Source of the DNA: Castor canadensis
Lineage: Eukaryota; Chordata; Mammalia; Rodentia; Castoridae
Direction: 5' to 3'
DNA: 64,000 nt
Assembly (NCBI RefSeq): GCF_047511655.1
Contig: NC_133389.1
Location: 42,566,295 to 42,630,294 of the forward strand
The notes under the pieces are model-generated. The model saw only the letters and a program-made list of their open reading frames with translations. It was not told the origin of the DNA and ran no database searches. A program made the translations under genes and the position numbers. Shown piece after piece: positions 1 through 10,377 of this stretch. Positions within the stretch are counted from its first letter, which is position 1; every line of letters begins with the position of its first letter.

Positions 1-1379
1 TACCTGTTCAAACAGCATTAGCTACCCATTCCCAATCTAAATTTCAGATAGGATTTTTCTCCCTTCCCTATGCCTTTGCACACAGTGGCCCATGTGCCTA
101 AAGCACCCTTCTCCTGCCAAGGCTACACTAGGCCATATAGTGCCTTTGTGCCAACTGGAAAGAGACACCTCATCTGAGCAAGTGCAACGCTGCAAGCACT
201 GCAGCCAAATGCATGAACAGCATGCTCAGACACAAAAACAAATGGCCTTTGGGAAACAGAAGCAGACCTGGGATCAGCCTCACTTGTGTCGCTTCCCAAG
301 CATCTAGAGATGGTGTACAACTTGTACAACTTTCATGACAGCCCTGCTGCATGGTGTCACCTGTTCCCTCATGCATACACCTTTATATTTAAATGGACTT
401 AAATGCCCCTCCAATGCGCTCTCATTAGCTCTTTGAATGTATTTCTAAACATGTTTGTTACATTCTATTCAACTCAGTTTTGGTTTGGATGAGTCTCTAC
501 TGAAATGCATGATCTTCAGGAAAACGTCATTTTCCCCCAAACAGCATTTCCCAAACTAATATGGGTCAGTGACGTTACAGTCAATAGTCCATGGGTAAAA
601 TGAGGACCATGTTTAGAACTTTTCATCACAACTAAATTTCTTCTACACAAAAAGCTCTCTTACAAGACATAGTGATGCACGCTTATAATCTCAGCTACTC
701 AGGAACTGGAGGCAGGAGAATCTCAAGTTCAAAGTTAGCAAGACCCTATCTCAAAAAAATTTATACACACACAAGGGCTGAGAGCATGGCTCAGTGGTAA
801 AGCACTAAGTCCTAGATTCAGTCTTTATACCAAAAAATCCTTAGCTTTTGGATTAGACTCTTCTGAGATTTTAGTAGTTCAATACTCATTTACATAATTA
901 TTTTATGAAAAGATAATGATAACAGATAGTGGGTTCCTGTTGTTAAATTCCTGACTTGGCAAAATAAAATGTTGTCAAAATAATCCAGTCTGTATAATTT
1001 TGTTGATTATTTCTTTTTATGTTTCTTACCCATATTTAAAACCTGAATACAAGGGAAACCCTTGCTTTAAAATAAAGAGCAGCTCCCTAATCTTTATGCT
1101 GATAGCATATAATACAAAGTAAGCTGTCCATAAATGTTGGTTGAATTGATCTTTATATTGATCAAAATCCCGGAAAATATTCAGGAAGAATCATTCAAGA
1201 TCTTTTAATTGTTCATTTGATTATTTTTTTTCTTCAGTATATGTACACAGTCATACAGAGGAACAAAGAAACAAAACCTTAAATACCCAAGACCCAAGAC
1301 CACTCTTGTAAACACTGTGATTGCCCATATTCACTCAGGAACATACAGTAGTTTTGGATACGCCAAGGTGAGTACTAAC
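1..1379 (-). other. MEP1B: MEP1B intron 5 (partial)
   Basis: AT-rich noncoding sequence between exon 5 and the window edge. Apart from one SINE dimer at 663-836 nothing is recognised. No further meprin exon was found on the minus strand. Confidence 0.7.
663..836 (+). mobile_element. B1/ID dimeric SINE
   Basis: A diverged B1-like arm (ATAATCTCAGCTACTCAGG, CCCTATCTCAAAA) is followed by an ID-like arm (GGCTCAGTGGTAAAGCAC). Confidence 0.75.
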
Positions 1380-1458
1380 CCAAAGTATCATCTAGAACGT
1401 ATGGAATGGTATGAGGCCATCTATAATTATCTCCAATGATGGAATTTCTATCTTGTGC
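1380..1458 (-). CDS. MEP1B: MEP1B exon 5, activation site and start of the astacin domain
   Basis: Seventy-nine bases, phase 0 to phase 1, encode [20 protein letters not shown] followed by VLDDTL. The Arg-Asn junction (about residues 62-63 of this product) matches the known tryptic activation site of meprin beta. RWPHTIPY is the start of the astacin catalytic domain. The acceptor is TTTTTTTGACAG. The donor is GTTAGT, weaker than consensus. The next exon is not found in bases 1-1379. Confidence 0.93.
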
Positions 1459-4400
1459 CTGTCAAAAAAATATAAATGTGAAAGGCTAGATGAATGCATT
1501 AGGTAAAAAACAAACAACAGTTCTTCTGGAAATAATTGAAGTTTAATGCTGTCCCAGCTAGCCCAAATGAACTGTGGGTATTCCCCAACTTTTATCACAA
1601 TATGATAAAGTTTCTAGGAAGAAAAGACTAATTTCTATCATTGATTTTGTTGATAAATGTGAAGAAGAAATAATTTTAAAAATGATTGTTGGAAGCTAAA
1701 CTATAAATATTAGTAGACTTTTAGAGATTAAAAACACTAAATATTAAAAATATACAAGAATAAAGTTATAGCAAAACTTAAAAAATCTGGATCGCACAGT
1801 ATCATCAAAGTGTGACACGAGCTGGGATAAAGCTTTCAAATGTTTTAAGGATTTTAAATTTTATAGTGGAAAAATGAGTAATGTTTCATTAATGTATCCA
1901 TCTAGGCAACACAATAAATTTCATCCTAGAGAATAGGAAACACTTAGTAATAAGCATACCAAGGTCTCTACCTTCATGGAGCTTAAATATAATGGGGAGA
2001 CAAATGGTATAAGAGAAAATGAAGTTTAAACAGGTTGAATTTAATACTGTGGAGGAATTTAAAAAGGAGATATGGACAAGGGTGATGGAAGGCTGAGTAA
2101 AGTGGCCAGGTCAGGCCTCTGACTGCAACCAGAATGATGAGCAACAGACAGGACTGAAAGGAGCTCTGAGGCTGTCCTTTAGTGCATAGGGAATGGCAGT
2201 CGTCTGCTTCTGAAGTGGGAATATCCTTGGTTTGGTTTGAGTATGTGCTGAGATCCATCGCTAATGAGAAAGGAGAGGAAAATGGGAAAGGTTAGAGAAG
2301 GGAAGGAGAGGAGAGGAGCAGGCAGTAGCTAAGCCGCTCAAGGCCTTGAGCACTGGGCTAAATGTGGGTGTTACTCTAAATGTGATAGGAAGCTGTTGAA
2401 GAATTTCAAGCCAAGAATGAAATGGTGCATTTGCCTATTTAAAAGATATATCTCAAACTAGAAAAACTTTCTAAAAATCTTTTATCTTTTACTTCTACAA
2501 AATCAGAGAACAGGAGAGTGGAACAGGTCCTGCCAAGGGTGGAAGGGATTGGGGAGGGTTGCCACCAGTGTGTGTCAGAGGTAGCATGGAAATGGGGTAG
2601 GAGGGTGAATATGATCCAAAAAATGTGTACATATGTATGTAAATGCAAAAATGACACCTGTTGAAACTGTTCCAGGAATCGGGGGAGGAGGGACAAAGGA
2701 GAACAGTGGAGGGGTGAATTTAGTATGATATAGTTGATACATTGTAAGAACCTTTGTAAATGTCACAATGTACCTTCACCCAGCACAATAATAATGTAAA
2801 CAAATAAAAATAAAAAATAAAAGATGACTTTGGGCTGGCAGAGTGGCTCAAGCGCTAGAATGCCTGCCTGGCAAGCATGACACTCTGAGCTCAAACAAAC
2901 AGATGGAAAGGGGAACAGGGTGGAAAAGAATATGGAAGGGTAATACTTGGAATTAGAAAGGCAAATTAGAAATCTATTAGAAAAGTCCAGGCAAATCACG
3001 AAGAATGAAGTTGTGTGTTTTGCTGGAAAGTGGATGGAACTGGAGGTCATAATGTTTGGTAAGGTAAGCCAGTCCCACAAAGAGAAGAAACTCATGATTT
3101 CTCCCATTTATGAAAGTCAGAGTAAAACAAAACAAATCCCTAAAAGCCAAGGTTATGGGGTGGAAGGGGGAGGAAGGATGGGAGAATATGAAAGAGCGGT
3201 GGAGGGATAAATATGATCAAAGCATATTATATGCATGTCTGGAAATGTCACAATGAAACCCTTTATGATGTACAATTCAATTTGTACCAATAAAAGAAAT
3301 ATTTAAAAAGAAAACTCCAGGGAAGAGATGACAGGTCAATCAATCAGATCAATAAGCAGATGGAGAAAAGTGAACAACTTTAGGGTACATGTTCATGGCC
3401 TGGAGAGGAATGGAGGAAAAGCTAGGAGTGAAGGTGACTCATGAAGTTTTGATTTCTTAGTGGAGTGAGGGAGTGATGATGACTTTTCAAGCAGAGGAGA
3501 CTGGGGAGGAAGGTTCTGTGACAAAGATTAGAAGTCAGTTTAGGTTTGAGATGTCTTGTAGCTGACAAAATTGGCACCTAGGTGGACTAGTGTGAAGTTT
3601 AGGGGAAAGACAGGACTGGAATTACATACTTGCAGTCACTGGCACAGAGATGCCACTTAAAGCCCTGACACAGGCTAGATGGAAAGGCAGTGTACAGGTA
3701 GCATGGGGCCCAGGATGAAGCCTCCAAGTGCAGCTCTGTTTCCTAAGGGAGATCTGGGGATGAGAGCAGTGCTTCTGATATGCAGGAAGTAAGGGACCAG
3801 TTCAGGAGTGGTCTGAGGAAAAGCAGAACTTTGCAAAAAAAAGATCTACTGGATAATTTCTAGGTACAAGGATTATGTTGACCTTGTCAACTTGTCTTCT
3901 CTATCTTTTCAAGTTTATGCACTTTCCAATAAAGTAACATTTTATGAAAACATTTTTAAATAAGCATTCCTGTTTTGGTCATTATCACCAAAATAGTTTA
4001 AATTTTAAGTTTTTAAGTCTTTTTTAATCTGATAGACAATAAATTCTATCCTGTCTTTAAAAAAAAAAACGGTGCTTCTGATTATGAACTTTTAAGTTGC
4101 CCTAAATCTACATGTAAATCTAAATATATATTCATCTGAGTGTTGTGACGGATAGATAAGGATCAACACTCTATGGTCAGGTTTGGGAGGAACCTTTCTT
4201 GGCAACATTATTTTAGCTGAGGTCAGGGAAGAAGTCACAAAAATCTGTTTCTTGTGTTAAGCCTGATTCTTTGGTGGTGTTTACGAATTCAGTTTAACTT
4301 TGCTTCAACTAAATTGAACTAGTGAAGGTCTATTTTAAAATGAAAGTGTCCCCTATGGCTCAAATAATGAAAATCAATCAGATCATTAAGACCAAGACAT

Positions 4401-7400
4401 TTGAAGCGAGCAAGGTGGATTTAACCAAGTCAAGAAAGATGAAGATGCTATTATATGAGTACTTTGGAGATCAGTGTGTTCATGGAATAAATGTGTCACC
4501 ATGATTCTGTGCCCTTAGAGATGACTGAGCTTCACCATCTCTAGCAATACAGGAAATGCAAATTAAAACCACACTAAGATTCCACCTCACCCCTGTTAGA
4601 ATCATTAGCAACACCAACAACAACAGGTGTTGGTGAGGATTTGGGGAAAAAGGAACCCTCTTACACTGCTGGTGGGAATGTAAACTAATACAACCACTCT
4701 GGAAAAAAATTTGGAGGCTATTTAAAAAGCTAAACATTGATCTACAATTTGATCCAGCAATACCACTCTTGGGGATATACCCAAAAGACTGTGACCCAGG
4801 TTACTCCAGAGGCACCTGCACACCCATGTTTATTGCAGCACTATTTACAATAGCCAAGTTATGGAAACAGCCAAGATGACCCACTACTGACGAATGGATC
4901 AAGAAAATGTGGTATCTATACACAATGGAATTTTATGCAGCCATGAAGAAGAACGAAATGTTATCATTCGCTGGTAAATGGATGGAATTGGAGAACATCA
5001 TTCTGAGTGAGGTTAGCCTGGCCCAAAAGACCAAAAATCGTATGTTCTCCCTCATATGCGGACATTAGATCAAGGGCAAACACAACAAGGGGATTGGACT
5101 TTGATCACAAGATAAAAGCAAGAGCACACAAGGGAGATATGAGGATAGGTAAGACACCTAAAAAATTAGCTAGCATTTGTTGCCCTCAACGCAGAGAAAC
5201 TAAAGCAGATACCTTAAAAGCAACTGAGGCCAATAGGAGAAGGGGACCAGGAACTAGAGAAAAGGTGAGATCAAAAAGAATTAACCTAGAAGGTTACACA
5301 CATGCACAGGAAATCAATGCAAGTCAACTCCCTGTATAGCTATCCTTATCTCAACCAGCAAAAACCCTTGTTCCTTCCTATTATTGCTTATACTCTCTCT
5401 ACAACAAAATTAGAGATAAGGGCAAGATAGTTTCTGCTGGGTTTCGAGGGGGTGGGGGGGAGCGGGAGGGGGCGGAGTGGGTGGGTAAGGGAGGGGGTGG
5501 GGGCAGGGGGGAGAAATTACCCAAGCATTGTATGCACATATGAATAAAAAAAAAAGAGATGACTGAGCTTAACAGAACTCATGCTTTCCTTTCATCCTCA
5601 GCTACTCGTATTTAGATTTCTGTGATTAATACAAGATCACTCTTGCTCTGTTGCGACTCACCCCATCGACTCTGATGTCTCCCTCAAAAAGATCCAGTCC
5701 CAAGTCTAAGAAGAGAGTGAAGTCAAAACTTCATGTTAGTAAATTGGATTCAAACTATCCACGTACTAGAGGATGTTAAAAAAAAAATCCACAAACCTCG
5801 GTTGATATCAAATATGTCCTGATCAATTCCATTATCTATATCTTTAACTAAAAAAGAAAAAACCACTTTGAACATTCTATTTATGAAAAGAGAAAATCTT
5901 TATCAATTACATAATTAGAAATAAGCAAGTTTATTTTGCCTCAGGCAATAACTACTACATTCTGATTTAACATACATTGATTGGTTAATCTAATGAATAC
6001 CTCCCATTAGCCAGCATGGAGACTAAAGAAATCTCTAAGTGTGCAATTGAATAACGGCTGTATTATCAGGTTCATCTGATTTTACACAAAATAACAAAAA
6101 CAATAATAGCAAGCCAAATACATCACGTATTTGGCTTTCCCTGTACCACCATGTATTTTCCTGCTTACCATAGGGACCCTAGAACATGAATGATAAAATG
6201 TCTCCTGGTAAATCAAAATAAACCACTGTTAGGTCAAAGCTTAATACAATTATTCATCAATTTAGCATATGTGATTATGCCTTATGCTTAGAATTAAGTA
6301 CGCCCTAGGTTCTTCTGCTATTTGATTATCCACATAATCTTCTTTTAAAAAGCTATAATCTACTCAAAGTAGACTCACCAAAGTCTTCTGGAGTTGGCTA
6401 GGAAACAAACACATTAAAAATATTATTATGATACCCATGATGTAAATGGTTTTCTTGACTCCAAATTATAACTACACATTTATTGTTTTTTTTCATCAAA
6501 ATTATGTGTTACTTTCTGACATTTATCCAAGTTGAGTTAAGTTTGAATCTGACAATATCTTGGCCTCACAAAGAGATTGAAACTTCTTGTTAAGTGAATT
6601 TAAAAATAAAGGAAGTGAGAAACCAACTTTAAAACTTGAAAAAATGCATAGCATGAGACTCTAGCCTTCAAATAAGGATTCACTTTAAGCATGATCTTCC
6701 AAAGAATTTATGGAACAATGTTTAAAAAAGCTGAAAATGTTCTCCCAATGTTGACTTATTAGAATTCAAGTTACAATTATTATCATTTATAACAATCATT
6801 TTAAAAGAAACTTTATTCAAGACCTCATTAATCATATTTTGCTTTCATGTCTCTCCCAAGAGTCTGCTTCAAAGACCATACCAAATATCTAAGAAAAAAT
6901 TATTTTGCGATTTAAAAAACTTTTTTCTGAAAATAGATTGGACAAAAAAGACCAATGAAACTCCAGCTACGTTGGGAAAAAACTGAGTCAACCTGAGAAA
7001 TCTCTTAGTCAATATAATCTGGTTAGAGAAACCGAGGGAACTAGTAGCTGATATAGGTTTTGTTACTGGCTTCAACAACTAAGGGTAATTTAGCTCACCT
7101 TCCTAGAACTTGGACCATATGTGAAATGAGGTCAATACCTGCTTTGGATGGATATCTCAAGAGTTATAGGATGTAATGTGAAGCACATTGTAAAATGTGA
7201 TAAATTGCCACACAAGTGTAAAGTACAACTATATTCAAGTACAACCTACACGCTGAAATAGAGAAGCATTTGGAGTGTTTAACAAGAGGTGGAAGTGAGC
7301 TAGTTAGATGGTGACCGTCATTTTTAATATTAGCAAGTCCTTGGCTATCTTGTTATAACTGTACGCAGGTACACACTCACAGAAGAATGCCAGTGCACCA

Positions 7401-8102
7401 ACGGAATAAAGTTATCAAGTATTGTTCCTAATTACAGTTCAAACATGTAGTAAATGATGTCTCTTGTTTGTAGTGCTCTAGTTCCTACTCACATATTATC
7501 AGTTCAATATAATAACTGTTATTTTAAATCACAATGAAAGGGTTTCCCCCAGCTATTTAAAATCTCATATAAAACCTTGGATTGATTTGTGGTACAAGCT
7601 GTCACTGTTGAAGGATTAGTTTAAACTGATAAAGACACAGAGAAAAATCCCATGCTATAAAACTTTATAAGTATTGGCTGCGCCTGTGACATTTGTCAGT
7701 CTTTTCATTCATGTCTCAGGCTAATCTAGCAGCAATCTGTATTTCATTTGGCAGAGAAAATGGAATGATTTTCAAAATTCATATTCTCTGTCTTATCACA
7801 AGAAAACTTGTCACACCACAATGAAGCTGAAAGAAAACCCTAACTTTATATATTATTGTCTCTCAGTCTCTCTCTGGCAGGGCAGCTTCTCACACCATGT
7901 ATCCTGCCAGCCCCTACCCACCAAATGAAACTCTCATTTAATGTTAACATTTCAAAATATATAAGAAATAAAAAATAAACAAATCATTGTTCTTTAATGA
8001 CTGGTGTCTAACTGCCCCCAATTTTTCTAATTGTTTTCTTACCAAGCCAGAAACCAGGAGGGTGCCAAAGAACAGAAACCAAGGCAGACACCATGAATCC
8101 AT
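1380..8102 (-). CDS. MEP1B: MEP1B, meprin A subunit beta, 5' part of gene (exons 1-5)
   Basis: Meprin beta is a type I membrane zinc metalloprotease of the astacin family, found at brush borders of intestine and kidney. It is made as a proenzyme and activated by trypsin-like cleavage. Five minus-strand exons join in one frame: 8043-8102, 6379-6397, 5797-5847, 5662-5705 and 1380-1458. The joined phases (0, 1, 1, 0, 1) are fully consistent. The product has a hydrophobic signal peptide starting [11 protein letters not shown], a propeptide containing [14 protein letters not shown] and [10 protein letters not shown], then the activation region [18 protein letters not shown]. These match the meprin beta N-terminus as I know it from human and mouse. 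About 84 of roughly 700 residues are encoded here; the catalytic HExxH, MAM, TRAF and transmembrane exons must lie left of base 1. No stop or frameshift is seen, so the gene looks intact in this part. The exon assignments rest on recalled homologues, not an alignment run here. Confidence 0.93.
2440..2820 (+). mobile_element. Old L1 3' end
   Basis: A purine-rich 3' UTR with GGGGGAGGAGGGACAAAGG and CTTTGTAAATGTCACAATG, ending in an A-rich tail. A reverse copy of the same family is at 37186-37610. Confidence 0.6.
2831..2897 (+). mobile_element. ID-like SINE
   Basis: GGGCTGGCAGAGTGGCTCAA and TGCCTGCCTGGCAAGCATGA are the tRNA-like core with A-box and following region. Confidence 0.8.
2898..3310 (+). 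mobile_element. Old L1, ORF2 end and 3' UTR
   Basis: The piece around 3010-3110 (GCTGGAAAGTGGATGGAACT) matches the end of L1 ORF2. A G-rich 3' UTR and a tail with AATAAAAG follow. Confidence 0.65.
4517..4532. repeat. L1 target-site duplication, left copy
   Basis: AGAGATGACTGAGCTT is repeated exactly at 5555-5570 after the L1 poly(A). Confidence 0.9.
4533..5554 (+). mobile_element. Young 5'-truncated L1, ORF2 end and 3' UTR
   Basis: The last ORF2 segment (ATGGAATTTTATGCAGCCAT, TGGATGGAATTGGAGAACAT) is followed by a G-rich 3' UTR and the tail TATGCACATATGAATAAAA. A perfect 16-base target-site duplication (AGAGATGACTGAGCTT) flanks it at 4517-4532 and 5555-5570. It sits antisense in MEP1B intron 4. 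Confidence 0.93.
5555..5570. repeat. L1 target-site duplication, right copy
   Basis: Exact repeat of 4517-4532. Confidence 0.9.
5662..5705 (-). CDS. MEP1B: MEP1B exon 4, propeptide
   Basis: Forty-four bases, phase 1 to phase 0, encode [15 protein letters not shown]. The acceptor is TCTCTTCTTAG and the donor is GGG followed by [16 protein letters not shown] is highly conserved in meprin propeptides. The last residues differ from the rodent and human forms I know. Confidence 0.93.
5797..5847 (-). CDS. MEP1B: MEP1B exon 3, propeptide
   Basis: Fifty-one bases, phase 1 to phase 1, encode [17 protein letters not shown]. The acceptor is strong (TTTTTTCTTTTTTAG). The donor is GAG followed by GTTTGT, a weak match to consensus. 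The motif DQDIFDIN is the conserved meprin beta propeptide segment. The intron to exon 4 is only 91 bases. Confidence 0.93.
5848..8042 (-). other. MEP1B: MEP1B introns 1 and 2
   Basis: Introns flanking the microexon (5848-6378 and 6398-8042). They are AT-rich and free of recognisable SINE or L1 insertions, in contrast to the intergenic DNA to the right. Confidence 0.7.
6379..6397 (-). CDS. MEP1B: MEP1B exon 2, a 19-base microexon
   Basis: The minus strand reads a pyrimidine-rich tract ending CCTAG, then CCA ACT CCA GAA GAC TTT G, then donor GTGAGT. It encodes P-T-P-E-D-F plus the first base of a valine codon. Entry phase 0 and exit phase 1 fit exons 1 and 3 exactly. The related peptides at this place are PAPEKF in mouse and ATPENF in human (recalled). 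The exon lies at the expected signal-peptide cleavage region. It is too short for ordinary gene finders. Confidence 0.92.
8043..8102 (-). CDS. MEP1B: MEP1B exon 1 coding part: start codon and signal peptide
   Basis: Sixty bases encode 20 residues beginning [17 protein letters not shown] and ending SGL, a typical hydrophobic signal peptide core. The start is fixed by the similarity of this stretch to the meprin beta N-terminus and by the donor GTAAGA right after codon 20 (phase 0). A TATA-like element lies about 75 bases upstream. Confidence 0.93.
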
Positions 8103-8175
8103 GTTGTAGCTTCCAGGTGAAAGTTGCTATGACATTCAGAATACAGATGACTTTTTAAAAAGGCAAACATCATAA

Positions 8176-8182
8176 CTTATAG
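8176..8182 (-). promoter_or_regulatory. MEP1B: Candidate TATA box of MEP1B
   Basis: The minus strand reads CTATAAG about 75 bases upstream of the start codon, preceded by GATCAAAGG. A start site 25-30 bases downstream would give a 5' UTR of roughly 45-50 bases. The position is plausible for a tissue-restricted TATA promoter, but no start-site data are available. Confidence 0.45.
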
Positions 8183-8289
8183 CCTTTGATCTCAATGATC
8201 CAATCTGCAGGTCAGTTCAATGCTATACTGACCTCCAATCAAGGAGCTAAAGTCCAGATCCCTTACACACCTCTCTGGAGGGATATCTT

Positions 8290-8456
8290 TCTTTTTCTTC
8301 TCTTTCTTTCTCTCTATCTCTTTCTTTCTTTCTTCTTTCCTTTTCTTCCTTCTTTCTTTTTTTCATTCTTTCCCTCCTTCCCTCCCTCCCTCCCTCCTTC
8401 CTTTCCTTTCTTCCTTCTTTTCTTTCTTCCTTCCTTTCTTTGTTTCTTTGTTTTGT
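8290..8456 (+). repeat. Polypyrimidine tract (CTTT)n/(CCTT)n
   Basis: About 165 bases of C and T with very few interruptions. On the MEP1B strand this is a homopurine tract roughly 190-355 bases upstream of the start codon. Confidence 0.9.
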
Positions 8457-8747
8457 GACAATATCTAATAGCTAGGTTCTTGGGTAAGACATTAATGAAA
8501 TGGATTCTGTAATGTATACATACTGGTCACCAAGACTACTAAATACCAACTGAGCAAAAGAAAATACCAAATTAATTTTTTAATCTTCATTTTTCAAACA
8601 ATAAACATTTATGAAGCTCCTTCTACTGTCCACATAGCCCTGTGCTGCTTTAATATATCCAGTTATGTCCACGGCTTTTATAACTCATTCATTTAATATA
8701 AAAATTAAATTTTTATTTAGTGTATCATAAAATCCATTCATGTAGTT

Positions 8748-8842
8748 TGGTGTCATGGTGCATGCCCATAATCCCAGCGCTCAGGAAGCTGAGAAAGGAG
8801 GATCACAAGTTCAAGGCCAGTGTGGGCTACAAAAAAAAAAAA
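8748..8842 (+). mobile_element. B1-like SINE
   Basis: GTCATGGTGCATGCCCATAA, TCACAAGTTCAAGGCCAG and an A tail mark a B1 monomer. Confidence 0.85.
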
Positions 8843-9323
8843 TTCAAGCATCTATTCATTAGCTAGCAATGGCCATATTTGATACTCAGATGAAAAATAG
8901 CAAACTAGTGACATATAGCACCCCTGAAAGTTCTCACCAGGTAAACACAGCTGGGAGTTAGGGTGAAAAGTGTAGGAATGGGAATAGTCACTAATCTTCT
9001 AATAAAATAATGTCTCCGATTCAACTCCTAATTTTTTCTCATCCATTCATTCCTTTCTTGGGATAACTTCTCTTAGAAACAACATACTAACCCAGTTCCC
9101 ATGACTTCACTTTCCTTACACACAGGATAATAATTTTGAAATATTAATTTTTCTTATATTTTTTTCCTCCCTCTTCTCCACCTTGATGTTTGCCTCATCC
9201 TGTGCTAATCGAAAGGATATGAAAAGACAAGAGACATAGACAAAGGATTGGGGAGGATACTTTTTGAAGACAAGCAGGCCGTACCTCCCTCTCTGAGGGT
9301 TAAAAAGGAAAGTTTAAAATATG

Positions 9324-9595
9324 TGCTGGTCCATGGTGGCTCATGCATGTAATCCCAGCACTGAGGAAACTGAAGAGAGAAGATTGAGAGCTTGAGGCCA
9401 GCCTCGACTACATAGTGAGGCCCTATCTCAAAAAACCAAGGGCTAAAAGTGTAGCTCAGTGATAGAACATTTGCCAGCCATGTGCAAAGCCCTGGATTCT
9501 AGTCCTAGTGATGAAGAAAAAAAGAGATAGTTCAGTGGTAGAGAGCTTAGCTAGCATGCATGAGGCCTTAGGATCAATCCCTACACAGAAAAACA
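9324..9595 (+). mobile_element. B1 arm followed by two ID-like arms
   Basis: A B1-like arm (ATCCCAGCACTGAGGAAAC to CCCTATCTCAAAA) is followed by an ID-like arm to about 9512 and a second one (GTTCAGTGGTAGAGAGCTTA) to 9595. Confidence 0.75.
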
Positions 9596-9997
9596 TACAG
9601 AGGATAATGGATTAATACCTCACTTGCTCTCTGAGACTCTCCTGATAATTTGTAGAATCCAAAATCAAATGGGCCTATTTCTGGGCTAGCCCCACAAAGA
9701 AGCAACATTACTCTACAGAAGAAAGTATATCCTGGGAGGAGAATAACTCCTGTGAGCCAAGAGTAACACAAAATATCAGAGTCACCAGGCCTGAAGGACC
9801 ACTTGGAGGGAAATAAGACCATCTCCACAGCAGACTGCCCAGGATGACAACCAAGAACCAGACGGAGGGCTAGTTTTCAAAGGATGCCTGTGATCAAGGA
9901 TCAGATGGAGCCTTCCCAATGCCTTGGGACTAGTAAGCTTAGACACAAATCCAAGGGTAAGAATGGCTTATCCTGAATTAGCTAAAATTAAATTTCT

Positions 9998-10377
9998 TTT
10001 TTTTTTTCATTTTTTTTTCATTTTTCTTTTATTATTCATATGTGCATACAAGGCTTGGTTCATTTCTCCCCCCTGCCCCCACCCCCTCCCTTACCACCCA
10101 CTCCACCCCCTCCCGCTCCCCCCCTCAATACCCAGCAGAAACTATTTTGCCCTTATGTCTAACTTTGTTGTAGAGAGAGTATAAGCAATAATAGGAAGGA
10201 ACAAGGGGTTTTGCTGGTTGAGATAAGGATAGCTATACAGGGCATTGACTCACATTGATTTCCTGTGCGTGGGTGTTACCTTCTAGGTTAATTCTTTTTG
10301 ATCTAACCTTTTCTCTAGTTCCTGGTCCCCTTTTCCTATTGGCCTCAGTTGCTTTAAGGTATCTGCTTTAGTTTCTA
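9998..10377 (-). mobile_element. Young L1 3' end
   Basis: Reverse complement of the 3' end seen at 41244-42220: T-rich tail, ATTCATATGTGCATACAAGG, a C-rich block, then CTATTTTGCCCTTATGTC. Confidence 0.9.

Larger units (their letters stand above)
1459..5661 (-). other. MEP1B: MEP1B intron 4
   Basis: A 4.2-kb intron holding old L1 3' ends (2440-2820 and 2890-3310), one ID-like SINE and a young antisense L1 (4533-5554). The segments 1459-2430 and 3311-4516 show no recognisable feature. Confidence 0.75.

Noticed and set aside
1-25. A donor-like AACAG-GTA on the minus strand with a vague N-A match to the next MEP1B exon
   Set aside because: The frame runs into a stop and the upstream residues do not resemble meprin. 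Treated as chance.
6169-6178. A 10-base candidate exon (acceptor TTCTAG, donor GTAAGC) between MEP1B exons 1 and 3
   Set aside because: It also keeps frame, but the 19-base exon at 6379-6397 matches the known meprin peptide and is clearly the right one.
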